From Streptomyces spectabilis (lineage in GTDB: Bacteria; Actinomycetota; Actinomycetes; Streptomycetales; Streptomycetaceae), in NCBI RefSeq assembly GCF_008704795.1, contig NZ_CP023690.1:2180501-2244500 (forward strand): a stretch of 64,000 nucleotides of DNA. Reading direction: 5' to 3'. The translations under genes were made by a program, and so were the position numbers. Numbering within the stretch: the first letter of the stretch is position 1; each line of letters opens with the position of its first letter. Below, piece after piece: positions 10,242 to 21,387 of the stretch. A model generated the notes under the pieces. It made no database searches and was not told where the DNA came from. It saw only the letters and a program-made list of their open reading frames with translations.

Positions 10242-10631
10242 ATGAGTGACACGAGCCCCACGCCCTCCCCGACCCCTGCGGCCGCCCCCGCCGAGAGCCC
10301 CGACTTCGACGCCATGACCCGCGACATCGCGGACGTGCCCGCGGTCGAGGTGATCACGACGGTCGCGGTGCACCTGATGAGCGCGGCGGCGGTGAACCTG
10401 GGCCTGGCCGAGGAGGGCGAGACCCACAAGGACCTGGACGAGGCCCGCAAGCTCATCCAGGCCCTGGCCGGTCTGCTCGACGCGAGCGCGACCGAGGTCA
10501 GCTCCTTCCACGCGGCCCCGCTGCGGGACGGCCTGAAGTCCCTGCAGCTCGCCTTCCGCGAGGCCTCCGTGGTGCCGGACGAGCCGGGGCAGGGGCCGGG
10601 CGAGAAGTACACGGGGCCGGTCTTCGGCTGA
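10242..10631 (+). CDS. DUF1844 family protein
   Basis: 129 aa. A Pro/Ala/Ser-rich N-terminus (~1-25) precedes the conserved DUF1844 core FDAMTRDIADVPAVEVITTV, MSAAAVNLGLAEE and the DLDEARKLIQALAGLLDA helix. The ATG at 10242 is preferred over an upstream in-frame GTG at 10233 because the family begins near it. The function is unknown, but the gene recurs beside infC in actinobacteria. It converges with the SseB gene 3 nt downstream. Confidence 0.85.
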   Translation: MSDTSPTPSPTPAAAPAESPDFDAMTRDIADVPAVEVITTVAVHLMSAAAVNLGLAEEGETHKDLDEARKLIQALAGLLDASATEVSSFHAAPLRDGLKSLQLAFREASVVPDEPGQGPGEKYTGPVFG

Positions 10632-10634
10632 CCG

Positions 10635-11363
10635 TCAGCGTACGTAGAGGGGCTCGCCCGGTGGCGTCGCCTCGGCCGGCAGCAGTGCCAGGTCGAGGCC
10701 GCGCACCAGGCGGGCCCTCAGTGTTTCGTCGGCGGCCAGGGCCTCGGCCACGCGCCGGGCGGTGTCGGCCGGGGCCGCGCCCGGGGCGAGGACCAGGGCG
10801 AGGGTGCCGTCGGCCGTGCCCGGGCCGAGGTGGGCCCGGAGCACGGCGGGCTCGGCGGCGACCGCGGCGCGGACCGCCTCGCGCACGGCCGGGTCGGTGA
10901 GCGCGTCGGCGCTGTCGCGGCCCTCGGCGAGGGCGATGAGCGCGGGGCGGTTCAGCTCGTAGGGGACGGGGCCCGCGAGGTCGAGGACGATCGTGTCGGC
11001 CTTCTCGTGGGCGGCCGCCTGGAGCGCCTGGTGCAGCGGTACGGCGACGGGGCGCGCGGCCGGGTCCCACAGGGCGAGGGCCTCGGTGGAGGTGAACGCG
11101 GGCAGCGCGGTGCGCTCGCCCGCCTTGAGCGTGGGCACCGCCATGTCGCTCGTCTTCTCCCGGCGCAGTCCGTTCTCGTCCTCCTCGACCTCGCCGAGGA
11201 CGGCCACCACCGGCACGAGGAGCCTGGCGCCTGCCAGGGCCTTCAGGACCGGGCCGTGGGCGGTCCGGTCCTGGGACCAGGCCTCAAGGGCCGCGCGCAG
11301 CTCCGGGGCCGCGGAGCCGTCGTCGTCGGAGAAGCCGGGGTCGGGGATGTTTTTCGTCTGCAC
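10635..11363 (-). CDS. SseB family protein
   Basis: 242 aa, GTG start. The SseB N-terminal fold is visible in LVPVVAVLGEVEEDENGLRR, MAVPTLKAGERTALPAFTS and EALALWDPAARPVAVPLHQA. The C-terminal half (~150-240) is Ala/Leu-rich and ends in a GEPLYVR tail. No catalytic motif is visible. SseB-fold proteins are mostly uncharacterised in actinobacteria, and the linkage to DUF1844 and infC is the only functional hint. Confidence 0.85.
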   Translation of the reverse strand: MQTKNIPDPGFSDDDGSAAPELRAALEAWSQDRTAHGPVLKALAGARLLVPVVAVLGEVEEDENGLRREKTSDMAVPTLKAGERTALPAFTSTEALALWDPAARPVAVPLHQALQAAAHEKADTIVLDLAGPVPYELNRPALIALAEGRDSADALTDPAVREAVRAAVAAEPAVLRAHLGPGTADGTLALVLAPGAAPADTARRVAEALAADETLRARLVRGLDLALLPAEATPPGEPLYVR

Positions 11364-11385
11364 GTCCTCGACACTAGCCCGCTGC

Positions 11386-12570
11386 TCAGCGGCGGCGCGG
11401 GCGGCCCCGCCAGAGGTAGGCGCCCGCCGCGAGGAGGGCCGTGCCCAGGGCTGCGGCCACCGGGCCCAGCCAGGCCGAGTGCGTGTCGTCGTCCGTGTCC
11501 TCGGCGGGGCCCGGACCGAAGTACTTCTTGGCGTACGTGCCGCCGTGGGCCCTGGCCCGCAGGGAATCCGGCTTGAGTCCGGCGGCGCGGCTCAGCGCGG
11601 CCGCGGGGTCGATGAGGCCGAAGCCGCGGGAGTCGTCGCGGCCGCCCGCGGGGGCGTCCTGCGCGGTGTCCTGGAGGAGCCGTTTGATCTGCGCCGGGGA
11701 GAGGCCGGGGCGGGCGGCCCGGACGAGGGCGACGGCGCCGGAGACGAAGGCGGAGGCGGCGCTGGTGCCCCAGCCCTCGTAGTACTTGCGGTCGGGGTCG
11801 GCGATGACGATGTCGTCGCCGGGGGCGCTGACGGTGGCGTACCAGCGGCGGGTGGAGAAGGAGGCCCGCGCGCCGTTCTCGTCGACGGCCGTCGCGACGA
11901 TCACGCCCGGGTAGGCGGCGGGGTAGGAGATGTGGTCGCCGCGCTCGCCGCCGTTGCCCGCCGAGGCGACGACGACGGCGCCCTTCTTGAGGGCGTACTG
12001 GACGGCGGCGTCCTCGGAGGGCTCGGGGTGCGCGGACTTGGAGTCGTCGCCGAGGGAGAGGTTGATGACGTCGGCGCCGTGGTCGGCGGCCCAGCGGATG
12101 CCTTCGGCGAGGGCGTTGCCGCGGGTCTGGCGGGCCTTTCCGCGGGCCGGGTCGCCGTCCTCCAGGATCACCCGCACCGGCAGGATCCGGGCCCCGGGGG
12201 CGATGCCGAGCACACCGTCGCCGCGGCCCTCGCCGTGGCCGTGCCCGGCGACGATCCCGGCCATGGCGGTGCCGTGCCGGGCCCAGGTGCGGTCGCCGCG
12301 CCGGGCGCCGAAGCCCACCATGTCCTTGCCGGGCAGGACGCTGCCCTTGAGGTCGGGGTGGGAGCCGTCGACCCCGGTGTCGAGGACGGCCACGGTGACG
12401 CCCTCGCCCTTGGTGGTGCGCCAGGCCTGGCTCGTGCCCATGGCGTCGAGGGCCCACTGCTGGGCGCGGATGCCGTCGTCGGCGCGGGCGGGGGTGGCGG
12501 GCAGCAGCGCGAGGGCTCCGGCGATGGCGACCGCGACGGGTGCGTGCCGGCGCGTCGGCAGCGGGCTCAT
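11386..12570 (-). CDS. Mycosin-type S8 serine protease, membrane-anchored
   Basis: 394 aa. A signal peptide (~1-30, ending TPARADD) leads into a subtilisin domain with the full triad: Asp in VAVLDTGVDGSHPD, His in ARHGTAMAGIVAGH and Ser in GTSAASAFVSGAVALVR. A C-terminal hydrophobic helix (~365-385) is followed by RGRPRRR, a stop-transfer anchor. This is the mycosin (MycP) layout used in type VII secretion. The ATG overlaps the upstream gene's stop (TGATG), so the two are co-translated. No ESX structural genes (EccB-E, WXG100) are in the window, so its client is unknown. Confidence 0.9.
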   Translation of the reverse strand: MSPLPTRRHAPVAVAIAGALALLPATPARADDGIRAQQWALDAMGTSQAWRTTKGEGVTVAVLDTGVDGSHPDLKGSVLPGKDMVGFGARRGDRTWARHGTAMAGIVAGHGHGEGRGDGVLGIAPGARILPVRVILEDGDPARGKARQTRGNALAEGIRWAADHGADVINLSLGDDSKSAHPEPSEDAAVQYALKKGAVVVASAGNGGERGDHISYPAAYPGVIVATAVDENGARASFSTRRWYATVSAPGDDIVIADPDRKYYEGWGTSAASAFVSGAVALVRAARPGLSPAQIKRLLQDTAQDAPAGGRDDSRGFGLIDPAAALSRAAGLKPDSLRARAHGGTYAKKYFGPGPAEDTDDDTHSAWLGPVAAALGTALLAAGAYLWRGRPRRR

Positions 12571-14102
12571 CAGGGCTTCTCCGGGGCCGCGGTGGCGGTC
12601 TTGCGCAGGCTGCGCTCGACACGGTCGGCGATGCCCTTGGCGTCGTGGCCGAGTCCGGCCTGGGCGGGGGCAGAGGTGGCGCCCGCCTTCATGGCCTCGG
12701 CGGCGGGTTCGGGTTCGGTGACGGCGCGGCCGTCGGCGAACCCGGACACGGCGTAGGCGACGACGGGCGCGTCGGGCAGGACCGACAGGGTCCAGGTGGC
12801 CCGCTGCGCGGCACCGAAGACGGCGGCGGGGGTGCCCCGGGCGGCGTACGCGCGGGGCATCAGGTCGGTGCGCCGGTCCAGGCCCTCGCGGCCGAAGCGG
12901 GTGCGCAGCGCGTGCATGCCGTCGGCGTCGGCCTTGGTGAACAGCAGGCCCACGGTGGTCAGATGGCTCTTCGTGGCATCGGTGTAGGTGGCGCGCAGCA
13001 GGCGCCTGCAGCCGACGGGGGCGAGCGCCTTGCGCAGCAGCGGGTCGAAGGCCTTGGCGCAGCCGCTGTCGGGGGCGACGGCTACGCGGTTCCAGACCCG
13101 GTCGGCGCCGCCGGGGCCCGCTCCCCCGCCCTTGATGGTGGGCGGGAACAGGGCGTCGACGGGCAGGCTGTGCCAGAGCGTCCCCGCGGCGGCGTAGGTG
13201 TCGCGGGAGCCGCCCGCCGCGTCGGACTCGCCGGTGAGCCAACTCCCGGTCACGGCGCCGCCGATGAGCCCGAGCCCGAGGACGGCACAGGCCGCGGCGG
13301 CGGCCGCGCGGGGCCGGAGCCAGGCCGCGACGGGGCGGAGCCGGGTGGTGGTGTCGTCGTACAGGGCGGGCCGGGCGAGGAACACGAAGGGACGGTGCCC
13401 GTCGGGGCGCGGCGACAGGTCGACGGCGCCGCGGGCCCTGCGGGCGGCGGAGGCCCGGGACCGCGGCGGCACCGTGCCGGGGCGCGGGCCGCGGGCCTCG
13501 GGCACGCCGGGGCGCGGGGGGTTCGCCGGAGCGGGAGGCGCGTCCGGGAGACGGGCGGAGGCGGGCGGGGGTGGCGGGGCGCCCTCACCCTCGGCGCCGG
13601 AGGCCGCCGCGGGATCTCCGGCGACGTGGCCCGGCCTGGACGCGGGGTCAGCAACGTCGCTCCCCGCCTCGGACGCGGCCGCGCCGACGGCGCGGTCCGA
13701 CCCGGACGCGCGGTCAGCGACCGCACGGCCTGCCCCGGACACGGGATCACCATCAATACGGCCCGCACTCCGCTCGGGCGCGAGCCGGTCGAAGGGTGCC
13801 AGCAAGTCCGCCACCGCTGCCTCGTGGTCCGCAGGGGTGGAGGTGTCGGAGTCCTCCGCCGCCGGACGGGGGCCGCTGAGCACCCAGTCGCGGTCCACCG
13901 GAGGCCGTACGTCGGGAAAGCGGGCGCTCGCGGGCGGCGGGGGCGGTTCAGCGGCCGGGGCGGACGGGTGCGAAGGCGGGGGCGGCGGGTCCGGGGGGAC
14001 GGGGTCGCCGGGAGCGTCCGGGGTGCCGTCGGGCTGCGTCGGCAGCCGTGGTGGGGTGCCGGGACGTGGGGGGACGGGGGGCCGTCGCGCCTCCGTGCTC
14101 AT
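12570..14102 (-). CDS. Pro/Ala-rich single-pass membrane protein coupled to mycosin
   Basis: 510 aa. Residues 1-~265 are low-complexity Pro/Ala/Asp-rich, with degenerate repeats around SGSDRAVGAAASEAGSD and ADPASRPGHVAGDPAA. One transmembrane helix lies at ~280-305 (AAAAAACAVLGLGLIGGAVT). The C-terminal ~200 residues are probably extracytoplasmic and contain paired cysteines (DSGCAKAF and VGCRRLLRATYTDATKSHL). I recognise no catalytic domain. A one-base overlap with the mycosin gene implies a joint role, perhaps as an adaptor. The first third is cytoplasmic and may be disordered. Confidence 0.8.
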   Translation of the reverse strand: MSTEARRPPVPPRPGTPPRLPTQPDGTPDAPGDPVPPDPPPPPSHPSAPAAEPPPPPASARFPDVRPPVDRDWVLSGPRPAAEDSDTSTPADHEAAVADLLAPFDRLAPERSAGRIDGDPVSGAGRAVADRASGSDRAVGAAASEAGSDVADPASRPGHVAGDPAAASGAEGEGAPPPPPASARLPDAPPAPANPPRPGVPEARGPRPGTVPPRSRASAARRARGAVDLSPRPDGHRPFVFLARPALYDDTTTRLRPVAAWLRPRAAAAAACAVLGLGLIGGAVTGSWLTGESDAAGGSRDTYAAAGTLWHSLPVDALFPPTIKGGGAGPGGADRVWNRVAVAPDSGCAKAFDPLLRKALAPVGCRRLLRATYTDATKSHLTTVGLLFTKADADGMHALRTRFGREGLDRRTDLMPRAYAARGTPAAVFGAAQRATWTLSVLPDAPVVAYAVSGFADGRAVTEPEPAAEAMKAGATSAPAQAGLGHDAKGIADRVERSLRKTATAAPEKP

Positions 14103-14253
14103 GCACCCCCCGTTCCGTCGCGTCGCGCGCTCCCTGCGTGCGCGTCACTTTACGGGTTGACATGAGCCCCACGGGAACCCAGTCCAGGCCACCGGGTGAT
14201 CTGCCCGGAACGTCCCCCTACCCTTGGGTAGCGGTGTCTGGCAGGCTGCGCCC

Positions 14254-15480
14254 ATGACAGGCGGAGCCGCTGACTTCACCCGGGACCGGGCCGCGGACCG
14301 GGCCCGTTACGACCGGGCCACCGCGCACCTCGACGCGCCGCTCGCGATCGTCGATCTGACGGCCTTCGACGCCAACGCCGAGGACTTGACGCGCCGGGCG
14401 GGCGGGAAACCCCTCCGGGTCGCGAGCAAGTCCGTGCGGTGCCGGGCCCTGCTCGAACGGGTCCTCGCGCGGGACGGGTTCGCAGGGGTCATGTCGTTCA
14501 CGCTCGCGGAGTCGCTGTGGCTCGCGCGCTCCGGCTTCGACGACGTGCTGCTCGCGTACCCGTCGGCGGACCGCGCCGCCTTCGCCGAGCTCGCGGCCGA
14601 CCCCAAGCTGGCGGCGGCCGTCACGGTGATGGTCGACGATCCGGCGCAGCTGCGGCTCATCGAGGAGGCGCGCGGCGACGGCCGCGAAGAGGTGCGCGTG
14701 TGCCTGGAGTTGGACACCTCCCTGAAGCTGCTCGGCGGGCGGGTGCGGATCGGCGCGCGGCGCTCGCCGCTGCACGAGCCCGCCCAGGTCGCCGCGCTCG
14801 CCCGGGCGATCGCGCGCCGGCCCGGTTTCCGGCTCGTCGGCGTCATGGCGTACGAGGGGCACGTCGCCGGTGTCGGGGACGCCGTCGCGGGGCACCCCGC
14901 CAAGTCGCGGGCGGTGCGGCTGATGCAGTCCGCCGCGCGCCGGGAGCTGGCCGTCCGGCGTGCGGAGACGATCCGGGCGGTGCGGGACGCCGTGCCCGAC
15001 CTCGAGTTCGTGAACGGCGGCGGCACCGGCAGCGTGCAGCAGACGGCGGCCGAGGGCGCGGTCACGGAGGTGGCGGCCGGATCGGGTCTGTACGTGCCGC
15101 GCCTGTTCGACAACTACACGTCGTTCAGCGGGCGTCCGGCGGCGCTCTTCGCGCAGCCGGTCGTGCGCAGGCCGGGCCGTGGCGTGGTGACGGTGCTCGG
15201 CGGCGGCTATCCGGCGTCGGGGGTCGCGGGCGCGGACCGGTCGCCGGTGCCGCATCTGCCCCAGGGGCTGCGGTACACCGCCCAGGAAGGCGCGGGCGAG
15301 GTGCAGACGCCGCTGGTCGGGGCCGCCGCGGACGATCTGCGGATCGGTGACAAGGTGTGGTTCCGGCACGCCAAGGCCGGTGAGCTGTGCGAGCGGTTCG
15401 CGGAGCTGCACCTGGTCGTGGGCGACCGGGTGACGGAGACCGTGCCGACGTACCGGGGCGAGGGCCACACCTTCCTGTGA
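14254..15480 (+). CDS. PLP-dependent amino acid aldolase/deaminase, alanine racemase N-domain
   Basis: 408 aa. The fold-type III barrel starts around DAPLAIVDLTAFDANAEDL. The PLP lysine is in RVASKSVRC. FVNGGGTGSVQQTAA is a phosphate-binding glycine loop. The C-terminal beta domain holds GDKVWFRHAKAGELCERF, a metal site (His and Cys) as in D-threonine aldolase and D-serine dehydratase. It probably acts on a D- or beta-hydroxy amino acid. The ATG at 14254 is preferred over an upstream TTG (14224), which precedes the likely leader. The substrate is not certain, and no operon partner is present. Confidence 0.85.
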   Translation: MTGGAADFTRDRAADRARYDRATAHLDAPLAIVDLTAFDANAEDLTRRAGGKPLRVASKSVRCRALLERVLARDGFAGVMSFTLAESLWLARSGFDDVLLAYPSADRAAFAELAADPKLAAAVTVMVDDPAQLRLIEEARGDGREEVRVCLELDTSLKLLGGRVRIGARRSPLHEPAQVAALARAIARRPGFRLVGVMAYEGHVAGVGDAVAGHPAKSRAVRLMQSAARRELAVRRAETIRAVRDAVPDLEFVNGGGTGSVQQTAAEGAVTEVAAGSGLYVPRLFDNYTSFSGRPAALFAQPVVRRPGRGVVTVLGGGYPASGVAGADRSPVPHLPQGLRYTAQEGAGEVQTPLVGAAADDLRIGDKVWFRHAKAGELCERFAELHLVVGDRVTETVPTYRGEGHTFL

Positions 15481-15527
15481 GGCCGTGAGGCTGTGAAGCC
15501 GTGGGCCCCCGAGGCCCGGAGGAGCCG

Positions 15528-16475
15528 CTACGGCGTCGGGCCCACGCTGCTGCCCACTCCCCCGCCCGTGGCGCTGTCGTCGATGGGCCTGATCCCGTCG
15601 ACGACCTCGTCGATGTCGGACAGCGGGGGCGCGCCGTCCGCCGCGTCGACGCTGATGCGGACGACGACCATCGCCTCGGAGCCGCTGCTGGAGGGGAACG
15701 ACACGGACTGCACGTACCCGCCGGGGCCCTTCTCGGTGTGGACGCGCCACCGTACGTAGTAGCCGCCGCGGCCCGCGACCGCGACGGTGCCGCTCTTCAC
15801 CTGGGTGTGCCGCGCGATGCCGCCGAACGGCTCGCGGTCGAGCGCGTCGTGGTCGTACGCGGCCTCCGCGGCGTCCTTGATGTCGCGCCTGGCGAGCTTC
15901 TCCGGGGAGCGCTCGTCGGTGCCGGTCACCGTCCGCGTGGTGATCGTGCCGTGGCGGCAGAAGCCGGGGTCGCCGGGGCAGTCGTAGGTGTCCGGCGTCT
16001 GGAGGGTCAGTTCGTCGCCGACGGCGTGGTCGGCCTTCTCCCACCCGTCGGGCACGGGCAGCGTGATGCCGTTGAGTTCGTCGGTGAGGGTGTCCGGGTC
16101 CTCGGTGGGGGACGCGGAGGCGGTCGGCGACGCGGACGTGGGCGTCGGCGTTGGCTCGTTCGGCTCAGACGCGGTGGGCGCGGGCCCGGCCGCGGGGTCG
16201 CCGTCGTCGTCCTGGAGGACCAGGAAGCCGGTGACGATCGAGGCGACGAGGACGGCCCCGGCAGCGCTCAGCGCGACGGCCCTGGCGCGTCGCCCGCCGG
16301 TGCGCACCGGCAGCGGCTGGACCGCGGTGGGGGCGAGCCCCGGCCGCGCCTGCGCCAGATGGACCGTGGCCTCGGGCGTGCGCCGGTGCTCGGTCCACCC
16401 GGACCCGTCCCACCAGCGCTCGACGGCGGGTCGGGACGGGTCCGGGTACCAGCCGGGCGGAGGCGACATGCTCAT
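15528..16475 (-). CDS. DUF2510 domain membrane protein with extracytoplasmic domain
   Basis: 315 aa. The N-terminal DUF2510 motif PPGWYPDPSRPAVERWWDG is followed by a transmembrane helix (~68-88, VALSAAGAVLVASIVTGFLV), a Thr/Pro/Ser-rich linker (PTPTPTSASPTASASPTEDP) and an outside domain with a Cys pair (YDCPGDPGFCRHG). The fold of the C-terminal domain resembles PsbP/LpqN-type lipid- or cofactor-binding proteins, but I see no decisive motif. The function is unknown. Confidence 0.82.
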   Translation of the reverse strand: MSMSPPPGWYPDPSRPAVERWWDGSGWTEHRRTPEATVHLAQARPGLAPTAVQPLPVRTGGRRARAVALSAAGAVLVASIVTGFLVLQDDDGDPAAGPAPTASEPNEPTPTPTSASPTASASPTEDPDTLTDELNGITLPVPDGWEKADHAVGDELTLQTPDTYDCPGDPGFCRHGTITTRTVTGTDERSPEKLARRDIKDAAEAAYDHDALDREPFGGIARHTQVKSGTVAVAGRGGYYVRWRVHTEKGPGGYVQSVSFPSSSGSEAMVVVRISVDAADGAPPLSDIDEVVDGIRPIDDSATGGGVGSSVGPTP

Positions 16476-16528
16476 CCCGGCACTCTAGGACGTGGCGCGC
16501 CGGCCGGTACAACCAGCCGGTCACACGG

Positions 16529-17827
<1,299 letters not shown>

Positions 17828-17849
17828 GTGCGTGGACGCTACAGCAGTT

Positions 17850-19142
<1,293 letters not shown>

Positions 19143-19166
19143 GAACACGGTGCCTGTCTACGCAGA

Positions 19167-19196
19167 TCAGCCGGGCGCCTCACGACGCCCGGCTGA
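19167..19196. terminator. Terminator after the SDR gene
   Basis: TCAGCCGGGCG and CGCCCGGCTGA form a perfect 11-bp stem with an 8-nt loop, 23 nt past the SDR stop at 19220. It ends the glnA4-ALDH-SDR transcript and separates it from the HAD pair. Confidence 0.82.
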
Positions 19197-19219
19197 CGGG
19201 TGGGTGGCCTCGGGGTGAA

Positions 19220-20008
19220 CTACTGGGGCGTGACGTACGCCCCGGAGATGCCGCCGTCGACGAGGAAGTCCGTGGCGTTCACGAACGCCGAGTCGTCGCT
19301 GGCGAGGAAGGCGACCGCGGCGGCGATCTCCTCGGCCTCGGCGAAGCGGCCCACCGGGATGTGCACCAGGCGGCGCGCGGCCCGCTCGGGGTCCTTGGCG
19401 AACAGCTCCTGGAGCAGCGGGGTGTTCACCGGGCCCGGGCACAGCGCGTTCACACGGATGCCCTCGCGGGCGAACTGCACGCCCAGCTCGCGGGACATCG
19501 CGAGCACGCCGCCCTTGGACGCGGTGTAGGAGATCTGCGAGGTCGCCGCGCCCATCCGGGCCACGAAGGAGGCGGTGTTGATGATGGAGCCCTTGCCCTG
19601 GCGCCGCATGTAGGGGATGGCGGCCTTGCAGCACAGGTACACGGAGGTGAGGTTGACCTCCTGGACGCGCTTCCAGGCCTCCAGGCCCGTGTCCAGGATG
19701 GAGTCGTCGTCGGGCGGCGAGATGCCCGCGTTGTTGAAGGCGATGTCGACGGAGCCGTAGGTGTCGTACGCCGTCCTGAACAGCGCCTCGACCTGCTCGG
19801 CGTCGGTGACGTCGACCTTCACGTACGTGCCGCCGACCTCGTCGGCGGCCTTCTTGCCCGCGGTGTCGTCGATGTCGCCGCACACCACGTGGGCGCCCTC
19901 GGAGGCGAGGCGGCGGGCGGTGGCGAGGCCGATGCCGCTGCCCGCGCCGGTGATGACGGCGGTGCGGCCGACGAGACGGCGGCAGACGTTTTCCTGAGCC
20001 TGGGTCAC
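19220..20008 (-). CDS. SDR-family NAD(P)-dependent dehydrogenase/reductase
   Basis: 262 aa classical SDR. The Rossmann motif is TGAGSGIGLATARRL, NNAG is in FNNAGISPP, the active-site Ser is in IINTASF, and Tyr-X3-Lys is in SYTASKGG. The GTG start at 20008 overlaps the ALDH stop by 4 nt (GTGA). It is the third gene of a coupled operon behind the GlnA4-like synthetase and ALDH, so it likely interconverts an alcohol, aldehyde or oxo intermediate of the amine pathway. The exact substrate is unknown. Confidence 0.9.
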   Translation of the reverse strand: MTQAQENVCRRLVGRTAVITGAGSGIGLATARRLASEGAHVVCGDIDDTAGKKAADEVGGTYVKVDVTDAEQVEALFRTAYDTYGSVDIAFNNAGISPPDDDSILDTGLEAWKRVQEVNLTSVYLCCKAAIPYMRRQGKGSIINTASFVARMGAATSQISYTASKGGVLAMSRELGVQFAREGIRVNALCPGPVNTPLLQELFAKDPERAARRLVHIPVGRFAEAEEIAAAVAFLASDDSAFVNATDFLVDGGISGAYVTPQ

Positions 20009-21387
20009 TGGGCGGGCCCTTCCGTGCTGATGAAGACGTTCTTGGTTTCGGTGAAGGCGGCGAGGGCGTCCGGGCCGAGCTCGCGTCCGAGCCCGGACTG
20101 GCCGTAGCCGCCGAAGGGGGTCCAATAGCGCACGCTGGAGTGCGAGTTGACCGACAGGTTCCCGGCCCGCACGGCCTGGGACACGCGCAGCGCCCGGCCC
20201 ACGTCCCGGGTCCAGATCGAGCCCGAGAGGCCGTACTCGGTGGCGTTGGCGAGGCGGACCGCCTCGGCCTCGTCCTCGAAGGGCAGCACCACGGCGACCG
20301 GCCCGAAGACCTCCTCGACGGCGACCGGCGACGTCGGCCCCGCGTCGGTGAGGACGGTCGGCGGGAACCAGAAGCCGGGCCCTTCGGGGGCGCTGCCGCG
20401 GATGCCCGCGCCCGCGGGGACGTAGGAGCGCACCCGCTCCAGCTGGGCCCGGGAGATCAGCGGGCCCATCTGGGTCTTCTCGTCGGCCGGGTCGCCGACG
20501 ACGTACGACTCGACCAGGGGTGTCAGGAGCTCGACGAAGCGGTCGTACACCGAGCGCTGCACGAGCATTCGGGTGCGGGCGCAGCAGTCCTGGCCCGAGT
20601 TGTCGAGGAAGGAGCCGGGCGCGGCGAGGGCTGCGGCCTCCACGTCGGCGTCGGCGAAGACGATGTTCGGGCTCTTGCCGCCGAGTTCGAGGGTCACGCG
20701 CTTCACGCGGTCGGCGCACTTGGCCATGATCTGCTTGCCGACGCGGGTCGAGCCGGTGAACACGATCTTGGCGACGCCGGGGTGCTCGACGAGCGCGTCG
20801 CCCGCGACGGCGCCCTCGCCGGGCAGGACCTGGAAGAGGCCCTCGGGCAGGCCCGCCTCCAGGGCGAGTTCGGCCAGGCGCAGGGCGGTCAGCGGGGTGG
20901 TCTCGGCGGGCTTGAGGACGACCGCGTTGCCCGCCGCGAGGGCCGGGGCGGTGCCCCAGGCGGCGATGGGCATCGGGAAGTTCCAGGGCGCGATCACGCC
21001 GATGACGCCGAGGGGTTCGAGGATCGTGACGTCGAGGCCGCCGGGGACGGGGATCTGGCGGCCGTTGAGGCGCTCGACGCCGCCCGCCGCGTACTCGAAC
21101 AGGTCCCGGGCGTTGCCCGCCTCCCAGCGGGCGTTGCCGATGACGTGCCCGGCCTCGCGGACCTCGAGCCGGGCCAGTTCCTCCACGTGGCCGTCGATGA
21201 CGGCGGCGAAGCGGCGCAGGAGCCGGGCCCGGTCGGCCGGGGCGACGGCGGCCCACTTCTCCTGTGCCCGGACGGCGCGTGCGACGGCCGCGTCGACGTC
21301 GGCCGCCGTGGCGGCGGGCACGGTCGCGACGACGTCCTCCGTCGCCGGGTTCAGTACCTGGAGTGATTCGAGCAAGACGTGCCTCAC
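20005..21387 (-). CDS. Aldehyde dehydrogenase, NAD(P)+-dependent
   Basis: 460 aa from a GTG that overlaps the upstream stop (ATGTGAGG). Motifs are VIGVIAPWNFPMPIAAWG, FTGSTRVGKQIM, catalytic Glu in TLELGGKSPN and Cys in DNSGQDCCARTRM. C-terminal EVFGPVAVVLPF and SIWTRDVGRAL are normal. It oxidises a gamma-glutamylated aldehyde or similar intermediate in the amine pathway. A downstream TTG (21375) is an alternative start, but the coupling favours the GTG. Confidence 0.93.
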   Translation of the reverse strand: MRHVLLESLQVLNPATEDVVATVPAATAADVDAAVARAVRAQEKWAAVAPADRARLLRRFAAVIDGHVEELARLEVREAGHVIGNARWEAGNARDLFEYAAGGVERLNGRQIPVPGGLDVTILEPLGVIGVIAPWNFPMPIAAWGTAPALAAGNAVVLKPAETTPLTALRLAELALEAGLPEGLFQVLPGEGAVAGDALVEHPGVAKIVFTGSTRVGKQIMAKCADRVKRVTLELGGKSPNIVFADADVEAAALAAPGSFLDNSGQDCCARTRMLVQRSVYDRFVELLTPLVESYVVGDPADEKTQMGPLISRAQLERVRSYVPAGAGIRGSAPEGPGFWFPPTVLTDAGPTSPVAVEEVFGPVAVVLPFEDEAEAVRLANATEYGLSGSIWTRDVGRALRVSQAVRAGNLSVNSHSSVRYWTPFGGYGQSGLGRELGPDALAAFTETKNVFISTEGPAQ

